Below are positions 50,404 to 59,271 of a DNA stretch of 64,000 bases, one piece after another. The notes under the pieces were generated by a model that saw only the letters and a list, made by a program, of their open reading frames with translations, was not told where the DNA came from and did no database searches. The stretch comes from Acidimicrobiales bacterium. Lineage in GTDB: Bacteria > Actinomycetota > Acidimicrobiia > Acidimicrobiales > AC-14. The stretch lies in the NCBI GenBank assembly GCA_025463925.1, contig JAODBK010000049.1, positions 1 to 64,000 on the forward strand, given 5' to 3'. Each line of letters starts with the position of its first letter. Positions within the stretch are counted from its first letter, which is position 1. The position numbers were made by a program, and so were the translations under genes.

Positions 50404-52128
50404 CTACGAACCACCGTCCAGGACCACGCGCACCTTGCGCAGCAGATCGTCGGCCGAGAATGGCTTCTCGATGAGGAAGACGCCGGCTTCCAGCACCCCT
50501 TGGTGCACGATGACGTCCTGGCTGTAGCCGCTCATGAAGAGCACCTTGGTTGCCGGGCGCAGCCTGGTCACCTCGACCGAGAGCTCCTTGCCCGAAAGGC
50601 CGGGCATCACGACATCGGTGAGCAGGAGGTCGATGTCGCCCGGATGACTCTGCACGATCACCAGTGCCTCCTCGGCCTCGCCCGCGGCCAGCACCGTGTA
50701 ACCGCGACTCACGAGCATCCGACGTGCCGGCTCGCGCACGATCGCTTCGTCCTCGACGAGCAGGATCGTCTCGCCCTTCGACAGCGGCACGTCGGGTTTC
50801 GCGCGGCGGGGCACTGACCCGGTGTCGGTCGTCGCCGGCAGGAGCACGCGGATGCTGGTGCCCAAGCCCATCTCGGAATAGATGGCGACGTCGCCGCCGG
50901 CTTGTCGAACGATGCCGTAGACCGTCGCCAGACCGAGGCCGGTGCCCTCGCCCGTGCGCTTGGTCGTGAAGAACGGCTCGAACGCTCGGGCGGAGACCTC
51001 GCGGGACATGCCGGTTCCCGTGTCCGACACGGTCAGCCGGACGTACCGGCCGGGCTCGATGGATCGCAGGCGGGCGTACTGAGGCTCGACGTCGAACGTC
51101 GCCGTCTCGAGGGTGAGCTCGCCGCCGGTCGGCATCGCATCCCGGGCGTTCACCGCCAGGTTCATCAACACTTGGTCGATCTGGCCGCGATCAGCCTTGA
51201 TCAACGGCAGCTCCGGCGCCAACACCGTTTGCAAGGTGTCGACGTTCTGACCGATCGTCCGGCGCAGCAGCTTCTCCATCTCTCCGACCACCGCGTTCAG
51301 GTCGAGCACTTCGGGCTGGACGGCTGTCCGGCGGCTGAAGATGAGGAGCTGGTGCGTCAAGGCCGCGGCCCGTTTGGCCACCATCGTGATCTCTTCGACG
51401 TCCTCGGCGAGGGTCACGAACGCCGCGTCCTCGGTCAAGCCGCGGTGTTCCATCTCTTCTTGGAGGCTCGCGGACACGAGGCTGGCGTAGTTCATGATCC
51501 CGGCGAGCAGGTTGTTGAAGTCGTGCGCGACGCCGCCGGCCAGGTGCCCGATGCTCTCCAATCGCTGCGCTTGGTGGAGCTGCGCCTCCAGCATCGACCG
51601 TTCCTCGTCGCGCTCTGCGCCGATGACAGTCGCCTCGAGCAGGCTCCGCTCGTCTTCGATGCGCTTCCGGTCGGTGATGTCCCGCACCGCCGCCGACACG
51701 AGCACGCCTTCTCTCGTGTTCAACGACGACAAGGAGATGTCGACGGGAAATTCCGTGCCGTCCTTGCGCCGCGCCATCGGTTCGAGTCCGGCACCCATCG
51801 GGCGCGGCGTCGGATTGGCGAAGTACGACTTGCGATGACCCGGATGCACCGCTCGGGCCCGGTGCGGGATGAGTGTGTCGAGCGGGAGCCCGAGCAGTTC
51901 CTCGCTGGAGTAGCCGAAGAGCGACTCCGCTTGCGGGTTCGCCAGGTGGATCACGCCGTCGGCGTCGACCGCGATGATTGCGTCCTGCGCCGCTTCGAGA
52001 AGGCCTGGGAACCTGGCCTCGGTCTTCTGGCGCTCCGAAGTGACGACGCCCGCGTCGGAGTCAGCGTCGAGCAAGTCCCCTGAAGAGGGCGAGGGCAACC
52101 GCGGCATCGAGTGGCTTGTCGCGTCCAT
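50404..52128 (-). CDS. PAS hybrid histidine kinase with C-terminal REC
   Basis: A 574-residue cytoplasmic kinase. PAS domain about 35-150 (AAQDAIIAVDADGVIHLANP, and FPVDISLSSLNTREGVLVSA). The phosphoacceptor is in GGVAHDFNNLLAGIMNYASL (about 197-216), the HDFNN form of HisKA-type kinases. HATPase has NLAVNARDAMPTGG, VSDTGTGMS and GTGLGLATVYG. The C-terminal REC holds ILLVEDE, LLTDVVMPGLSG and IEKPFS. ATG 52128 has AAGGAAAGG upstream. It lies directly upstream of the REC-HD-GYP-REC-HTH gene (no gap), so phosphate may pass from this REC to that protein. The signal is unknown. Confidence 0.94.
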   Translation of the reverse strand: MDATSHSMPRLPSPSSGDLLDADSDAGVVTSERQKTEARFPGLLEAAQDAIIAVDADGVIHLANPQAESLFGYSSEELLGLPLDTLIPHRARAVHPGHRKSYFANPTPRPMGAGLEPMARRKDGTEFPVDISLSSLNTREGVLVSAAVRDITDRKRIEDERSLLEATVIGAERDEERSMLEAQLHQAQRLESIGHLAGGVAHDFNNLLAGIMNYASLVSASLQEEMEHRGLTEDAAFVTLAEDVEEITMVAKRAAALTHQLLIFSRRTAVQPEVLDLNAVVGEMEKLLRRTIGQNVDTLQTVLAPELPLIKADRGQIDQVLMNLAVNARDAMPTGGELTLETATFDVEPQYARLRSIEPGRYVRLTVSDTGTGMSREVSARAFEPFFTTKRTGEGTGLGLATVYGIVRQAGGDVAIYSEMGLGTSIRVLLPATTDTGSVPRRAKPDVPLSKGETILLVEDEAIVREPARRMLVSRGYTVLAAGEAEEALVIVQSHPGDIDLLLTDVVMPGLSGKELSVEVTRLRPATKVLFMSGYSQDVIVHQGVLEAGVFLIEKPFSADDLLRKVRVVLDGGS

Positions 52129-52173
52129 CGGACGCCTTTCCTTCCGCCGGGTGAATCTGATGCCCAGGGTACG

Positions 52174-54951
52174 TCATACCGGACTTCTTACGGTCTCGGC
52201 GCGTCTAGGACAAATGTCTAGATGTCCTCGGTACCGACGAGCGGCGACTCCGAGGACGAGCAGGAGGACGGCGACGCCTCGCGGGATCGATTCACCGGTC
52301 GCCGGGAGGACGGCGTGCGTCGTCGAGCCCGCGGCCGCACCCGCGGCGACGCCACGACACGCGTCGCGTGCCGCGGTGAACGGCACGGTGAGGTCCGATC
52401 CGAAGGAGCCGCCGTCGTCGAGATGCAGCACCGCCTCGGCGTCGGCTTGGTAGGCCGGCGCGGTCATCCGCATCGGCTTGAACCGGTACGCCTCGTACAG
52501 CGCGCGCTGATCCTCGAAATGCGGCGGCGGCGGTCCACCGAGGCCGAGCTGTGCCGACGCCGCGGCCGAGTCGGCGGCCCAGTTGCCCGGGGGCTCGATG
52601 TTCTCGCCGACACCGGCGCGAGGATCGACGATCTGGGAGTAGGAGCCGTGGTCCATCCCCTTCACCGGTGGTGGCGCCAGCACGCCGATCGCGGTGAACG
52701 GCTCGGTCGGGAACGGCCGATGCCAGCGGTTCGTGTCCGACGTCTTGAACTCCTTGGTCAGCTGCGCGAGCACCGCGGACACCGCGTTGCGGATCACGGC
52801 GTCGGGGTCGGACACGAAGCGGTACGCGGTGCGGCCGGCGAGGGCGTCGTAGGCCGCCGAGATCTGGTTGAGGTACCCGCCGTTCGGCAACAGGCCGCCG
52901 GCGACGTCACCGAACACCGCCTTCACCAGCTCGGTGCCGAGCGGCACCGGGAAGCCGGCGGTCGGCGGCGCGTAGTTCATGTTGTCCAACTCGAAGATGG
53001 TGAGCCCGGCGTGGTCCTCCTTGCCGTCGCCGTCGGCGTCGGTGCGCGCGAAGCCGCCGCCCTTCCACGACTCGAGGAGCGCCAGCGCCTGCACGATGGC
53101 CGGGTCGTTCGATCCGCGCAGGGCGTGCTCGAAGAGCGGGAAGAACGTCGATGCATACGGGTCGTCGCCTTCGAGGAAGTGGCGGTTCACGGCTTCGAGC
53201 GTCGCGACGGTCGCTCCGTGCTGCGCGTCGAGCAGCTGCTGGTCATGGCCGATGCGCGAGGCCACGCCGGCACCCACCTGTGACGGGTTGGGCCACCACG
53301 AGATCGGCTTGGTCTCCGTTCCCTGGTTGGTGGCGACGTAGCCACTCGGCGGATCGACGACGTGGGGCATCTGGCAGGCGCTGAGAAATCCCTTCCACTC
53401 GGCGTCGCCGGTGCCCGGCATCGGGAATCGGCGATCGGTTCCCGGCCTGACCGGCTGCAGTCCGGCGAGGCGGTATGCCAGGTGGCCTTCGGTGTCGACG
53501 TAGGTGATGTTGAACGTGGCGGTCAGCGCGTCGGACGCGGCGTCGAAACCGGCCATCGATGTGCTGAGGTTCCAACCGAGTGTCCCCGTGAGGCTGCCGA
53601 GGAACACGCCGGTCTGGGCGCGCCTGTACGCCAAGCCAAGGTGGTCGGCCGAGTCGACCTGGCTGATCGGGCCGTGCACCGTGTAGTCGTAGGTCTCGGT
53701 GATGACTTGCGGGGGACACGGCCCGGCCGGAAGCCCGGCGACCTTGCAACCCACGGGCGACTTGACGACATAGGTCGTCGAGCGCCGCACGGTGTCGCGC
53801 CATTGGCCGTCGAAGAAGTAGCGGTGAGGGTTCTGCGGGTCGAGCCGCTCCACGTAGAGATCGGCCTGGTCACCCATGTTGCCGGCGACCAGGCTCCACG
53901 CGTGCTGGTTGCACCAGCCGACGCCGAGACCCGGACCGAGACCGGGCACGGTGAAGCCCTCACAGTCGAGGTGCCCGGCGATGTGCCAGCCCACTTCGTA
54001 GAAGATCGGTGGCGCCTCGAGTCCCGACTGCGGCGAGCCGAGCAGAAGGCCACCGCCGTTCGCCGTCCGCGCGCCCGACAACCCTGCGGCGTACGAGCCG
54101 ATCCTCGGGAGCGGGATGTGGAACGCGTCGAGCACCGCTCTGGCGGTCGCGGCGTCGCTGGTCTGCGCGGCGGCGGCGGAGTACAGACCCGGCAGGCCCA
54201 TCACCGACTGCTGGCCGGCGGTGGGCGCGCGCACGTCGTAGCCGGCGTCGCGGGGCACGGGCGGGCCCTCGCCGGGCGCCACCGCGCTGGGCGCGTCCGC
54301 AGTGGTCGGCGGGTCCATGTCGTTGAAGGCCTTCAGGCCGCTCACCGGGCCGAGATGGGCGGTGAGGGCGCTCAACAACTTGGCGTTGTCCATCTCTCCC
54401 GCGGCGCCCTCGCCGCCGAAGTTGACCATCGTGAACACCATGTCGACGGTGACGGAGTCCTCGGGCTTCCACGGTTCCCAGGGATCGCCGAGTGCGGGGA
54501 ACAGGATCGAGGCCGTCGCCGGGTTGGCCAACGTCTCGATGGCGCCTTGGTTGACGCCCGCCGCGTAGGCCGCGTAGAGCGACTTCAGCTGCGGGCTGAG
54601 TCGTTGGTACTGACCCTCGATGTCGTTGGGCAGCACGAACTCCCGACGGGTGAACCGATCGGCCGGCAGCATCGACGGGCCGATGAGCTCGGACAGCCGA
54701 CCCTGGCCGAGCTTCCGGATAGCGTCCATCTCGAACAGGCGGTCCTTCGCGGTGAGATACCCGGTCGCCCACGACAGCCCTTGCAGGTTGGCGGCCTCGA
54801 TGTGCCCGACGCCGTAGTGGTCGCGGTAGATCGTGATCGCCGAACGGCTCGTCTGCGCGCCCGCCGGTTGGTCACGCGGAAACAGCACGGGTGCCGCGAG
54901 CAGCAGGACGACCGCGGCGAGACGGAGCGTTGTTCCCCCAGGACGGCGCAC
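52174..54951 (-). CDS. Penicillin acylase-family Ntn hydrolase, LPxTG anchored
   Basis: A 925-residue exported protein: signal peptide 1-32 (hydrophobic run ending in AGAQ). The alpha-chain region carries ITIYRDHYGVGHIEAAN and YLTAKDRLFEMD, typical of the family. The predicted autocatalytic site is Gly285/Ser286 in RIGSYAAGLSGARTANGGG, the expected N-terminal Ser nucleophile, but Tyr replaces the usual Asn after it. The beta chain includes LGSPQSGLEAPPIFYEVGWH. LPATG at 882-886 with a short hydrophobic stretch and RRYRG then follows, a sortase-type C-terminus; no sortase gene is in view. It may hydrolyse N-acyl homoserine lactones, penicillins or other amides at the surface. The start at 54951 is plausible. 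Confidence 0.88.
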   Translation of the reverse strand: MRRPGGTTLRLAAVVLLLAAPVLFPRDQPAGAQTSRSAITIYRDHYGVGHIEAANLQGLSWATGYLTAKDRLFEMDAIRKLGQGRLSELIGPSMLPADRFTRREFVLPNDIEGQYQRLSPQLKSLYAAYAAGVNQGAIETLANPATASILFPALGDPWEPWKPEDSVTVDMVFTMVNFGGEGAAGEMDNAKLLSALTAHLGPVSGLKAFNDMDPPTTADAPSAVAPGEGPPVPRDAGYDVRAPTAGQQSVMGLPGLYSAAAAQTSDAATARAVLDAFHIPLPRIGSYAAGLSGARTANGGGLLLGSPQSGLEAPPIFYEVGWHIAGHLDCEGFTVPGLGPGLGVGWCNQHAWSLVAGNMGDQADLYVERLDPQNPHRYFFDGQWRDTVRRSTTYVVKSPVGCKVAGLPAGPCPPQVITETYDYTVHGPISQVDSADHLGLAYRRAQTGVFLGSLTGTLGWNLSTSMAGFDAASDALTATFNITYVDTEGHLAYRLAGLQPVRPGTDRRFPMPGTGDAEWKGFLSACQMPHVVDPPSGYVATNQGTETKPISWWPNPSQVGAGVASRIGHDQQLLDAQHGATVATLEAVNRHFLEGDDPYASTFFPLFEHALRGSNDPAIVQALALLESWKGGGFARTDADGDGKEDHAGLTIFELDNMNYAPPTAGFPVPLGTELVKAVFGDVAGGLLPNGGYLNQISAAYDALAGRTAYRFVSDPDAVIRNAVSAVLAQLTKEFKTSDTNRWHRPFPTEPFTAIGVLAPPPVKGMDHGSYSQIVDPRAGVGENIEPPGNWAADSAAASAQLGLGGPPPPHFEDQRALYEAYRFKPMRMTAPAYQADAEAVLHLDDGGSFGSDLTVPFTAARDACRGVAAGAAAGSTTHAVLPATGESIPRGVAVLLLVLGVAARRYRGHLDICPRRAETVRSPV

Positions 54952-55046
54952 GCCGTCACGCTAGTTCCCTGACGCGGGCGTCAGGCTGTCGTGCTCGGCC
55001 GAGCGTTTCGCGGAGACGGGTCTCGCGGCCAACTCGTCCGAGATCG

Positions 55047-55232
55047 TCACCGCGCTTCGAGAGCCTCCACTCGCTCGTTCAGCTCGGAGATGACGGCCGC
55101 CATCTCCACGGCGAGCTCGCCGACGATGGCCAGCACGACCACGGTGACCTCAGCCAGCTCTTCCTCGGTTGCCTTGTGCTTGCCGCGGTGCATGGCATCG
55201 TGCAGGCGGTTCTTGACGTGGTCCTTGTCCAT
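55047..55232 (-). CDS. Small helical protein, unknown
   Basis: A 61-residue protein with a basic N-terminal part (KDHVKNRLHDAMHRGKHK) and a helix (LAEVTVVVLAIVGELAVEMA) that could be amphipathic or a membrane segment, then a charged end (ELNERVEALEAR) with heptad pattern. ATG 55232 has AAGG six bases upstream. It follows the two-component kinase on the same strand with a 35-bp gap. It may be a small membrane-associated or coiled-coil protein. No family recognised. Confidence 0.6.
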   Translation of the reverse strand: MDKDHVKNRLHDAMHRGKHKATEEELAEVTVVVLAIVGELAVEMAAVISELNERVEALEAR

Positions 55233-55267
55233 CCCGCACCTTACGTTTTTGCCTCCCGCCGAGCGCG

Positions 55268-56638
55268 TCATCCGCGCTCGGGGGGAGGCAGAACCGAACG
55301 GGGGAAGTGGAGCACGGCGTCGATGCCGCCGTGTTCCGAGCGGGCCAGGACGATGGTGCCCCCGTTGACTCGCACGAGCTGGTCGACGATCGCCAGGCCG
55401 AGCCCGGTGCCACCGTTGGCGTGGGGACGCGGTCCTTGCCAGAACGGATCGAAGGCCCGCCGTCGCTCGTCGACCGTCATGCCCCGACCCTCGTCGACGA
55501 CGTGGATCTCGACTGCCGCGCTCGTTGCCGTGGTGCGCAGCTCGACGGCCCGACCGCGTGGGGTCGCGTCGAGCGCGTTGTCGATGAGGTTGTCGAGAAT
55601 CTGATCGAGATCGCCGGGCACCAGCATCACGTTCGCCTGCGCGTCCGAATCGAATCGCAGATCGACGTCGTGCTCGGCGGCGAGGGGCGCCCACGCGTCG
55701 AAGCGTTGGGCAACGACGCCCGCAACCTCGACGTCCTGACGCTCGGGCCGACGGCCGTCGGCTTGGGCCAGGGCGAGCAGCCCGTCGACGAGGCGCGTGA
55801 GTCGCGCAGTTTCGAGGAGGGCCGCCTCCCGCGTCGTCGACGCGGCATCCGTGCCATCGTCGATGACGAGGTTCTCGAGCCGCAGCCGGAGCGCCGTGAG
55901 CGGAGTCCGGAGCTGATGGCTGGCGTCGGCGACGAAACGACGTTGGGACGCGACGAGCTCGTCGAGGCGGTCGGCCATCTCGTTGAACGTCGTGGCGAGC
56001 GCGACGACTTCGGGCGGTCCCGTGCCGGTGTCGGCCCGCACGTCGAGCTGGCCGCGACCGAGCTCGGCGGCGTTGGCCTCGAGCCGCCGGAGGGGATCGA
56101 TGGCCCAGATCGCCAACCACCGGCTCACCAGGACCGAGACACCGAGTACACCCACTCCGATCCCCACGAGCACGAGCCAGAAGCGATGGACCTGGCGGTC
56201 CACGCCGGCGTCGGAACGCGCGATGAGGATCGCCCCGTGACTGTCGCCGCCCGAGCCCACCGGCAGGGCCACGTACGCCTTGCCGCCCAGCTCACCAGTG
56301 ACGGCGCGCCCGGTCCGAGCCGACAGGAGCGCCGCCCGGAACCGTTGATCGGTGCTGGCCGACCCGACCGCCGCGAGTTGGACACCGTTGCGATCCAGGA
56401 TCACCACGTCGCCACCGACCCCGGTCGAGAAGCGGCTGGCCAACGCCGGGACGTCGTGGCCGCCCGGATGTTCGACGACCTCTTCGGAGAGCGAGCCGAG
56501 CGAGCCGGCATCGCGCTGCAGCGAGCCCATGAGCGCGTCGTGCTCGTGGCGGCTGTAGACGATCGCGAGCGGCACCATGAGGAACAGCAGCACCGTCGTG
56601 ACGAGGATGACGTTGCTGCTGAGGAGCCGCCGTTTCAT
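55268..56638 (-). CDS. OmpR-type partner histidine kinase with HAMP
   Basis: A 456-residue membrane kinase: TM1 about 8-30 (VILVTTVLLFLMVPLAIVYS), an extracytoplasmic sensor about 31-150, TM2 about 155-178 and HAMP (IDPLRRLEANAAELGRGQLD). The HisKA box is RRFVADASHQLRTPLTALRL with the phosphoacceptor His. HATPase: NLIDNALDATP, VVDEGRGM and GTGLGLAIVDQ. The ATG at 56638 overlaps the response regulator stop (ATGA). Together they form a two-component system that is divergent from the flavin electron-transfer operon, so a redox or envelope signal is likely but unproved. Confidence 0.94.
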   Translation of the reverse strand: MKRRLLSSNVILVTTVLLFLMVPLAIVYSRHEHDALMGSLQRDAGSLGSLSEEVVEHPGGHDVPALASRFSTGVGGDVVILDRNGVQLAAVGSASTDQRFRAALLSARTGRAVTGELGGKAYVALPVGSGGDSHGAILIARSDAGVDRQVHRFWLVLVGIGVGVLGVSVLVSRWLAIWAIDPLRRLEANAAELGRGQLDVRADTGTGPPEVVALATTFNEMADRLDELVASQRRFVADASHQLRTPLTALRLRLENLVIDDGTDAASTTREAALLETARLTRLVDGLLALAQADGRRPERQDVEVAGVVAQRFDAWAPLAAEHDVDLRFDSDAQANVMLVPGDLDQILDNLIDNALDATPRGRAVELRTTATSAAVEIHVVDEGRGMTVDERRRAFDPFWQGPRPHANGGTGLGLAIVDQLVRVNGGTIVLARSEHGGIDAVLHFPRSVLPPPERG

Positions 56639-57345
56639 GGTTCGACGCGGATGCGGAATCCCACGCTGTGCACGGTCTCGATGAGCCCGGGGCTGGCGAG
56701 CTTCTTCCGCAACGACGCGATGTGCACGTCGAGGGTCTTGGTGGGGCCGTACCAGTGCGGGTCCCAGACCTCGTCCATGATCTGCTGGCGGCCGACGACC
56801 GCGCCCGCGTCCTCGGCCAGCAACGCGAGGAGGTCGAACTCCTTCGGTGCCAACGCGACCTCGGCCCCGCCCACGCTCACCCGACGGGTCCGCCGGTCGA
56901 TCTCCAAGCTGCCCAACCGCTGGGGACGTTCTCCCTCGGGAGCCGGAGTGGTTCGCCGGACGACGGCCCTGACGCGAGCGATGAGCTCGCGAGTGCCGAA
57001 CGGCTTGACGATGTAGTCGTCGGCGCCGAGCTCGAGGCCCAGCACCCGCTCGGTCTCGTCGCCCCGCGCGCTGACGATGATGATCGGCACGTCGGAATCG
57101 GCGCGGACGCGTCGGCACAGCTCGGTGCCATCCATGTCCGGGAGGCCGAGGTCGAGCAGCACCAGATCGGCGCGAGCACGATTGGCCAGGGCTTCCGCGC
57201 CCGTGGCGGCGCGAGTCGCGGTGAAGCCGGCTCGCTCGAGGCCTTCGACCAGCGGCACGGCGATCGCGTCGTCGTCCTCGACCACCAGCAGATGCACCTG
57301 ACCAGCATTGTCGACCTTCGTCGTCGGGACCGGCGATTTGGCCAT
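56635..57345 (-). CDS. OmpR-type response regulator
   Basis: A regulator of about 236 residues. Receiver: LLVVEDDDAIAVPLVEGLER, LVLLDLGLPDMDG with the phospho-Asp, IIVSARG, DDYIVKPFG. The winged-helix DNA-binding domain (about 140-230) ends TLDVHIASLRKKL and ETVHSVGFRIRV. ATG 57345 is a choice among several in-frame starts; AAAGGA directly precedes it. It overlaps the kinase gene by 4 bp. The divergent ferric-reductase-like gene starts about 58 bp away at 57404, so this regulator probably acts on that promoter. Confidence 0.92.
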   Translation of the reverse strand: MAKSPVPTTKVDNAGQVHLLVVEDDDAIAVPLVEGLERAGFTATRAATGAEALANRARADLVLLDLGLPDMDGTELCRRVRADSDVPIIIVSARGDETERVLGLELGADDYIVKPFGTRELIARVRAVVRRTTPAPEGERPQRLGSLEIDRRTRRVSVGGAEVALAPKEFDLLALLAEDAGAVVGRQQIMDEVWDPHWYGPTKTLDVHIASLRKKLASPGLIETVHSVGFRIRVEP

Positions 57346-57403
57346 TCCTTTACCAAATGCTTTCTCGGCGCTGGAAGTGGCGCCCGTAGGGTCGTCGTGG
57401 CCC

Positions 57404-58786
57404 ATGTCCACCGTCGCGACCGCCTCGCATTCGCGCAACGCCGCCCTTGCGGTCGCACCCTCGCGTGGTGCGGACCACGCGTGGGACGTGATGGTCGTCG
57501 TCGTCGCAAACGCCGCGGTCGTCCTCGGGCTGTGGGTGCGCCACGGGGGAGTGCACACGCTCGACAAGCCCGGCGGCGCGCTGATCGCGGCCGGCCAGCT
57601 GACCGGGCTCATCGGCACCTATGCGGTGCTGGTGCAGCTGCTCCTGATGTCGCGAATCGGGTGGCTCGAACGCCATGTCGGGTTCGACCGTTTGGCGGTG
57701 TGGCATCGCTGGAATGGTTTCGCGGCGGTGTCGCTGCTCGCCAGTCACGCCGTGTTCATCACGCTCGGCTATGCGACCGAGGGTCGCCAGTCGATCCCGG
57801 CCCAGCTCGGCGACTTCATCCGGCACTACCCGGATGTCCTGATGTCGATCGTCGGGCTCGCCCTGTTCGTTGCGATCGCGGTGACCTCGGTGCGCGCCGC
57901 TCGACGCCGTCTGACGCGCGAAGCGTGGTACGCGCTCCACCTCTACGCCTATCTCGCGGTCGCGCTGGCATTCGCGCATCAGCTCTCGGTGGGGACCGAC
58001 TTCAGCACCGACCGGCTGGCACGGGTCTGGTGGATCGCGCTGTACCTCGCGGTGTTCGGCGCGATCCTCGCGTGGCGGGTCGGACGCCCGATGCGGTTCA
58101 ACGCGCGCCACCGGCTGCGAGTGCTGGAGGTTCGGCCGGAGTCCGTCGGAGTCGTCTCGGTGTACATCGGTGGCCGCGACCTCGACCGGATCGGCGCGCG
58201 GGCCGGGCAGTTCTTCCTCTGGCGGTTCCTCACCGGGACCGGATGGGCGAGGGCGCATCCGTTCTCGTTGTCAGCCGCACCGAACTCACGATTCCTCAGG
58301 ATCACGATCAAGGAGCTCGGCGACGACACCGGGCGGATGCAACGACTGCGGCCTGGAACGCGGGTGTTCGCCGAGGGCCCGTACGGCACGTTCACCGCCG
58401 AGCGACGGACTCGGCGCGATGTCGCGCTCATCGCCGGCGGTATCGGCATCACACCGTTGCGGGCATTGGTCGAGTCGCTCGATGCCGACGCCGGTGACGT
58501 GACGCTCCTCTATCGCGTCGTGAGCGATCACGACCTCGCCTTCCGCGACGAGCTGGCCAGGCTCGCCCGGCGGGGCCTCCAGGTGCACGAGCTCGTCGGC
58601 CCGGAGATCGGCGACGACCGCACCGACCGACTCGGGGTCCCGGCGCTCCGTGCGCTCATCCCCGACATCGCTCGGCGCGATGTCTACGTCTGCGGCCCGC
58701 CGGCGATGCTCGACGCGCTCCGTCGCCGGCTGCGGGTGCTCGGTGTCTCCCGTCGCCACGTCCACTTCGAGCGGTTCGACTACTGA
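57404..58786 (+). CDS. Ferric-reductase-like membrane flavohaem protein
   Basis: A 460-residue protein. The membrane part (about 25-220) has paired haem His candidates in DRLAVWHRWNGF, LLASHAVF and YALHLYAYLAVALAFAHQLS, as in FRE/NOX-type haem reductases. The cytoplasmic FNR-type part has an FAD motif AHPFSLSAAP (about 305) and NAD(P) motifs AGGIGITPLRAL and YVCGPPAMLDAL. It should carry electrons from NAD(P)H through FAD and haem across the membrane. ATG 57404 is the likely start, with a TAGGGT -10-like element about 11 nt upstream. It is followed at 12 bp by the FMN-binding protein gene, then by apbE. Confidence 0.93.
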   Translation: MSTVATASHSRNAALAVAPSRGADHAWDVMVVVVANAAVVLGLWVRHGGVHTLDKPGGALIAAGQLTGLIGTYAVLVQLLLMSRIGWLERHVGFDRLAVWHRWNGFAAVSLLASHAVFITLGYATEGRQSIPAQLGDFIRHYPDVLMSIVGLALFVAIAVTSVRAARRRLTREAWYALHLYAYLAVALAFAHQLSVGTDFSTDRLARVWWIALYLAVFGAILAWRVGRPMRFNARHRLRVLEVRPESVGVVSVYIGGRDLDRIGARAGQFFLWRFLTGTGWARAHPFSLSAAPNSRFLRITIKELGDDTGRMQRLRPGTRVFAEGPYGTFTAERRTRRDVALIAGGIGITPLRALVESLDADAGDVTLLYRVVSDHDLAFRDELARLARRGLQVHELVGPEIGDDRTDRLGVPALRALIPDIARRDVYVCGPPAMLDALRRRLRVLGVSRRHVHFERFDY

Positions 58787-58797
58787 ACGGATCCCGC

Positions 58798-59271
58798 ATG
58801 CATCGCGCCATCCCTGTGATCGCGGCAACGGCCGGTGGGCTCGCGCTGCTGGCCAACTTCCACTCGAGCCCGAGTGGTGTGTCGATCGCGCGCGCCGGAG
58901 CGCCGGCGACCGTTCCCTCGACCGAGTCCTCGGCCCCTCCGGCTCCGACCGGCTCGACACCTGCCGGAAGCGGGCCGCCGACCACCGCCGGAAGCCGGCG
59001 CACGCTCGACGGGCCGGTGGTGCCGACGCGGTACGGGGACGTGCAGGTCCGTGTCGTCCTCGTGGGCAGCCAGATCGTGGACGTGCAGGCGCTCAAGCTC
59101 CCGAACGACCGCGCCCGCTCCGTGCGCATCAGCGACGAAGCTGGACCGCTTCTCCGCGAGGAGACGCTCCGGGCGCAGAGTGCGCAGATCGACCTGGTGT
59201 CCGGTGCCAGCTACACGAGCGACGGCTATGCGCAGTCCTTGCAGGGCGCGCTCGACGCGGCGCGGCGTTGA
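58798..59271 (+). CDS. Secreted FMN-binding (FMN_bind) protein
   Basis: A 157-residue protein with an N-terminal signal/anchor (AIPVIAATAGGLALLANF), then a Pro/Thr/Ser-rich linker (about 35-70) and an FMN_bind domain: YGDVQVRVVLVGSQIVDVQA and VSGASYTSDGYAQSL. The SGASYTS motif is the site where ApbE attaches FMN through a phosphoester to Ser or Thr in this family. It would carry electrons outside the membrane. The start ATG 58798 follows the ferric-reductase-like gene, and its stop overlaps the apbE start (TTGA). The linker length would let it reach extracellular acceptors. Confidence 0.9.
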   Translation: MHRAIPVIAATAGGLALLANFHSSPSGVSIARAGAPATVPSTESSAPPAPTGSTPAGSGPPTTAGSRRTLDGPVVPTRYGDVQVRVVLVGSQIVDVQALKLPNDRARSVRISDEAGPLLREETLRAQSAQIDLVSGASYTSDGYAQSLQGALDAARR

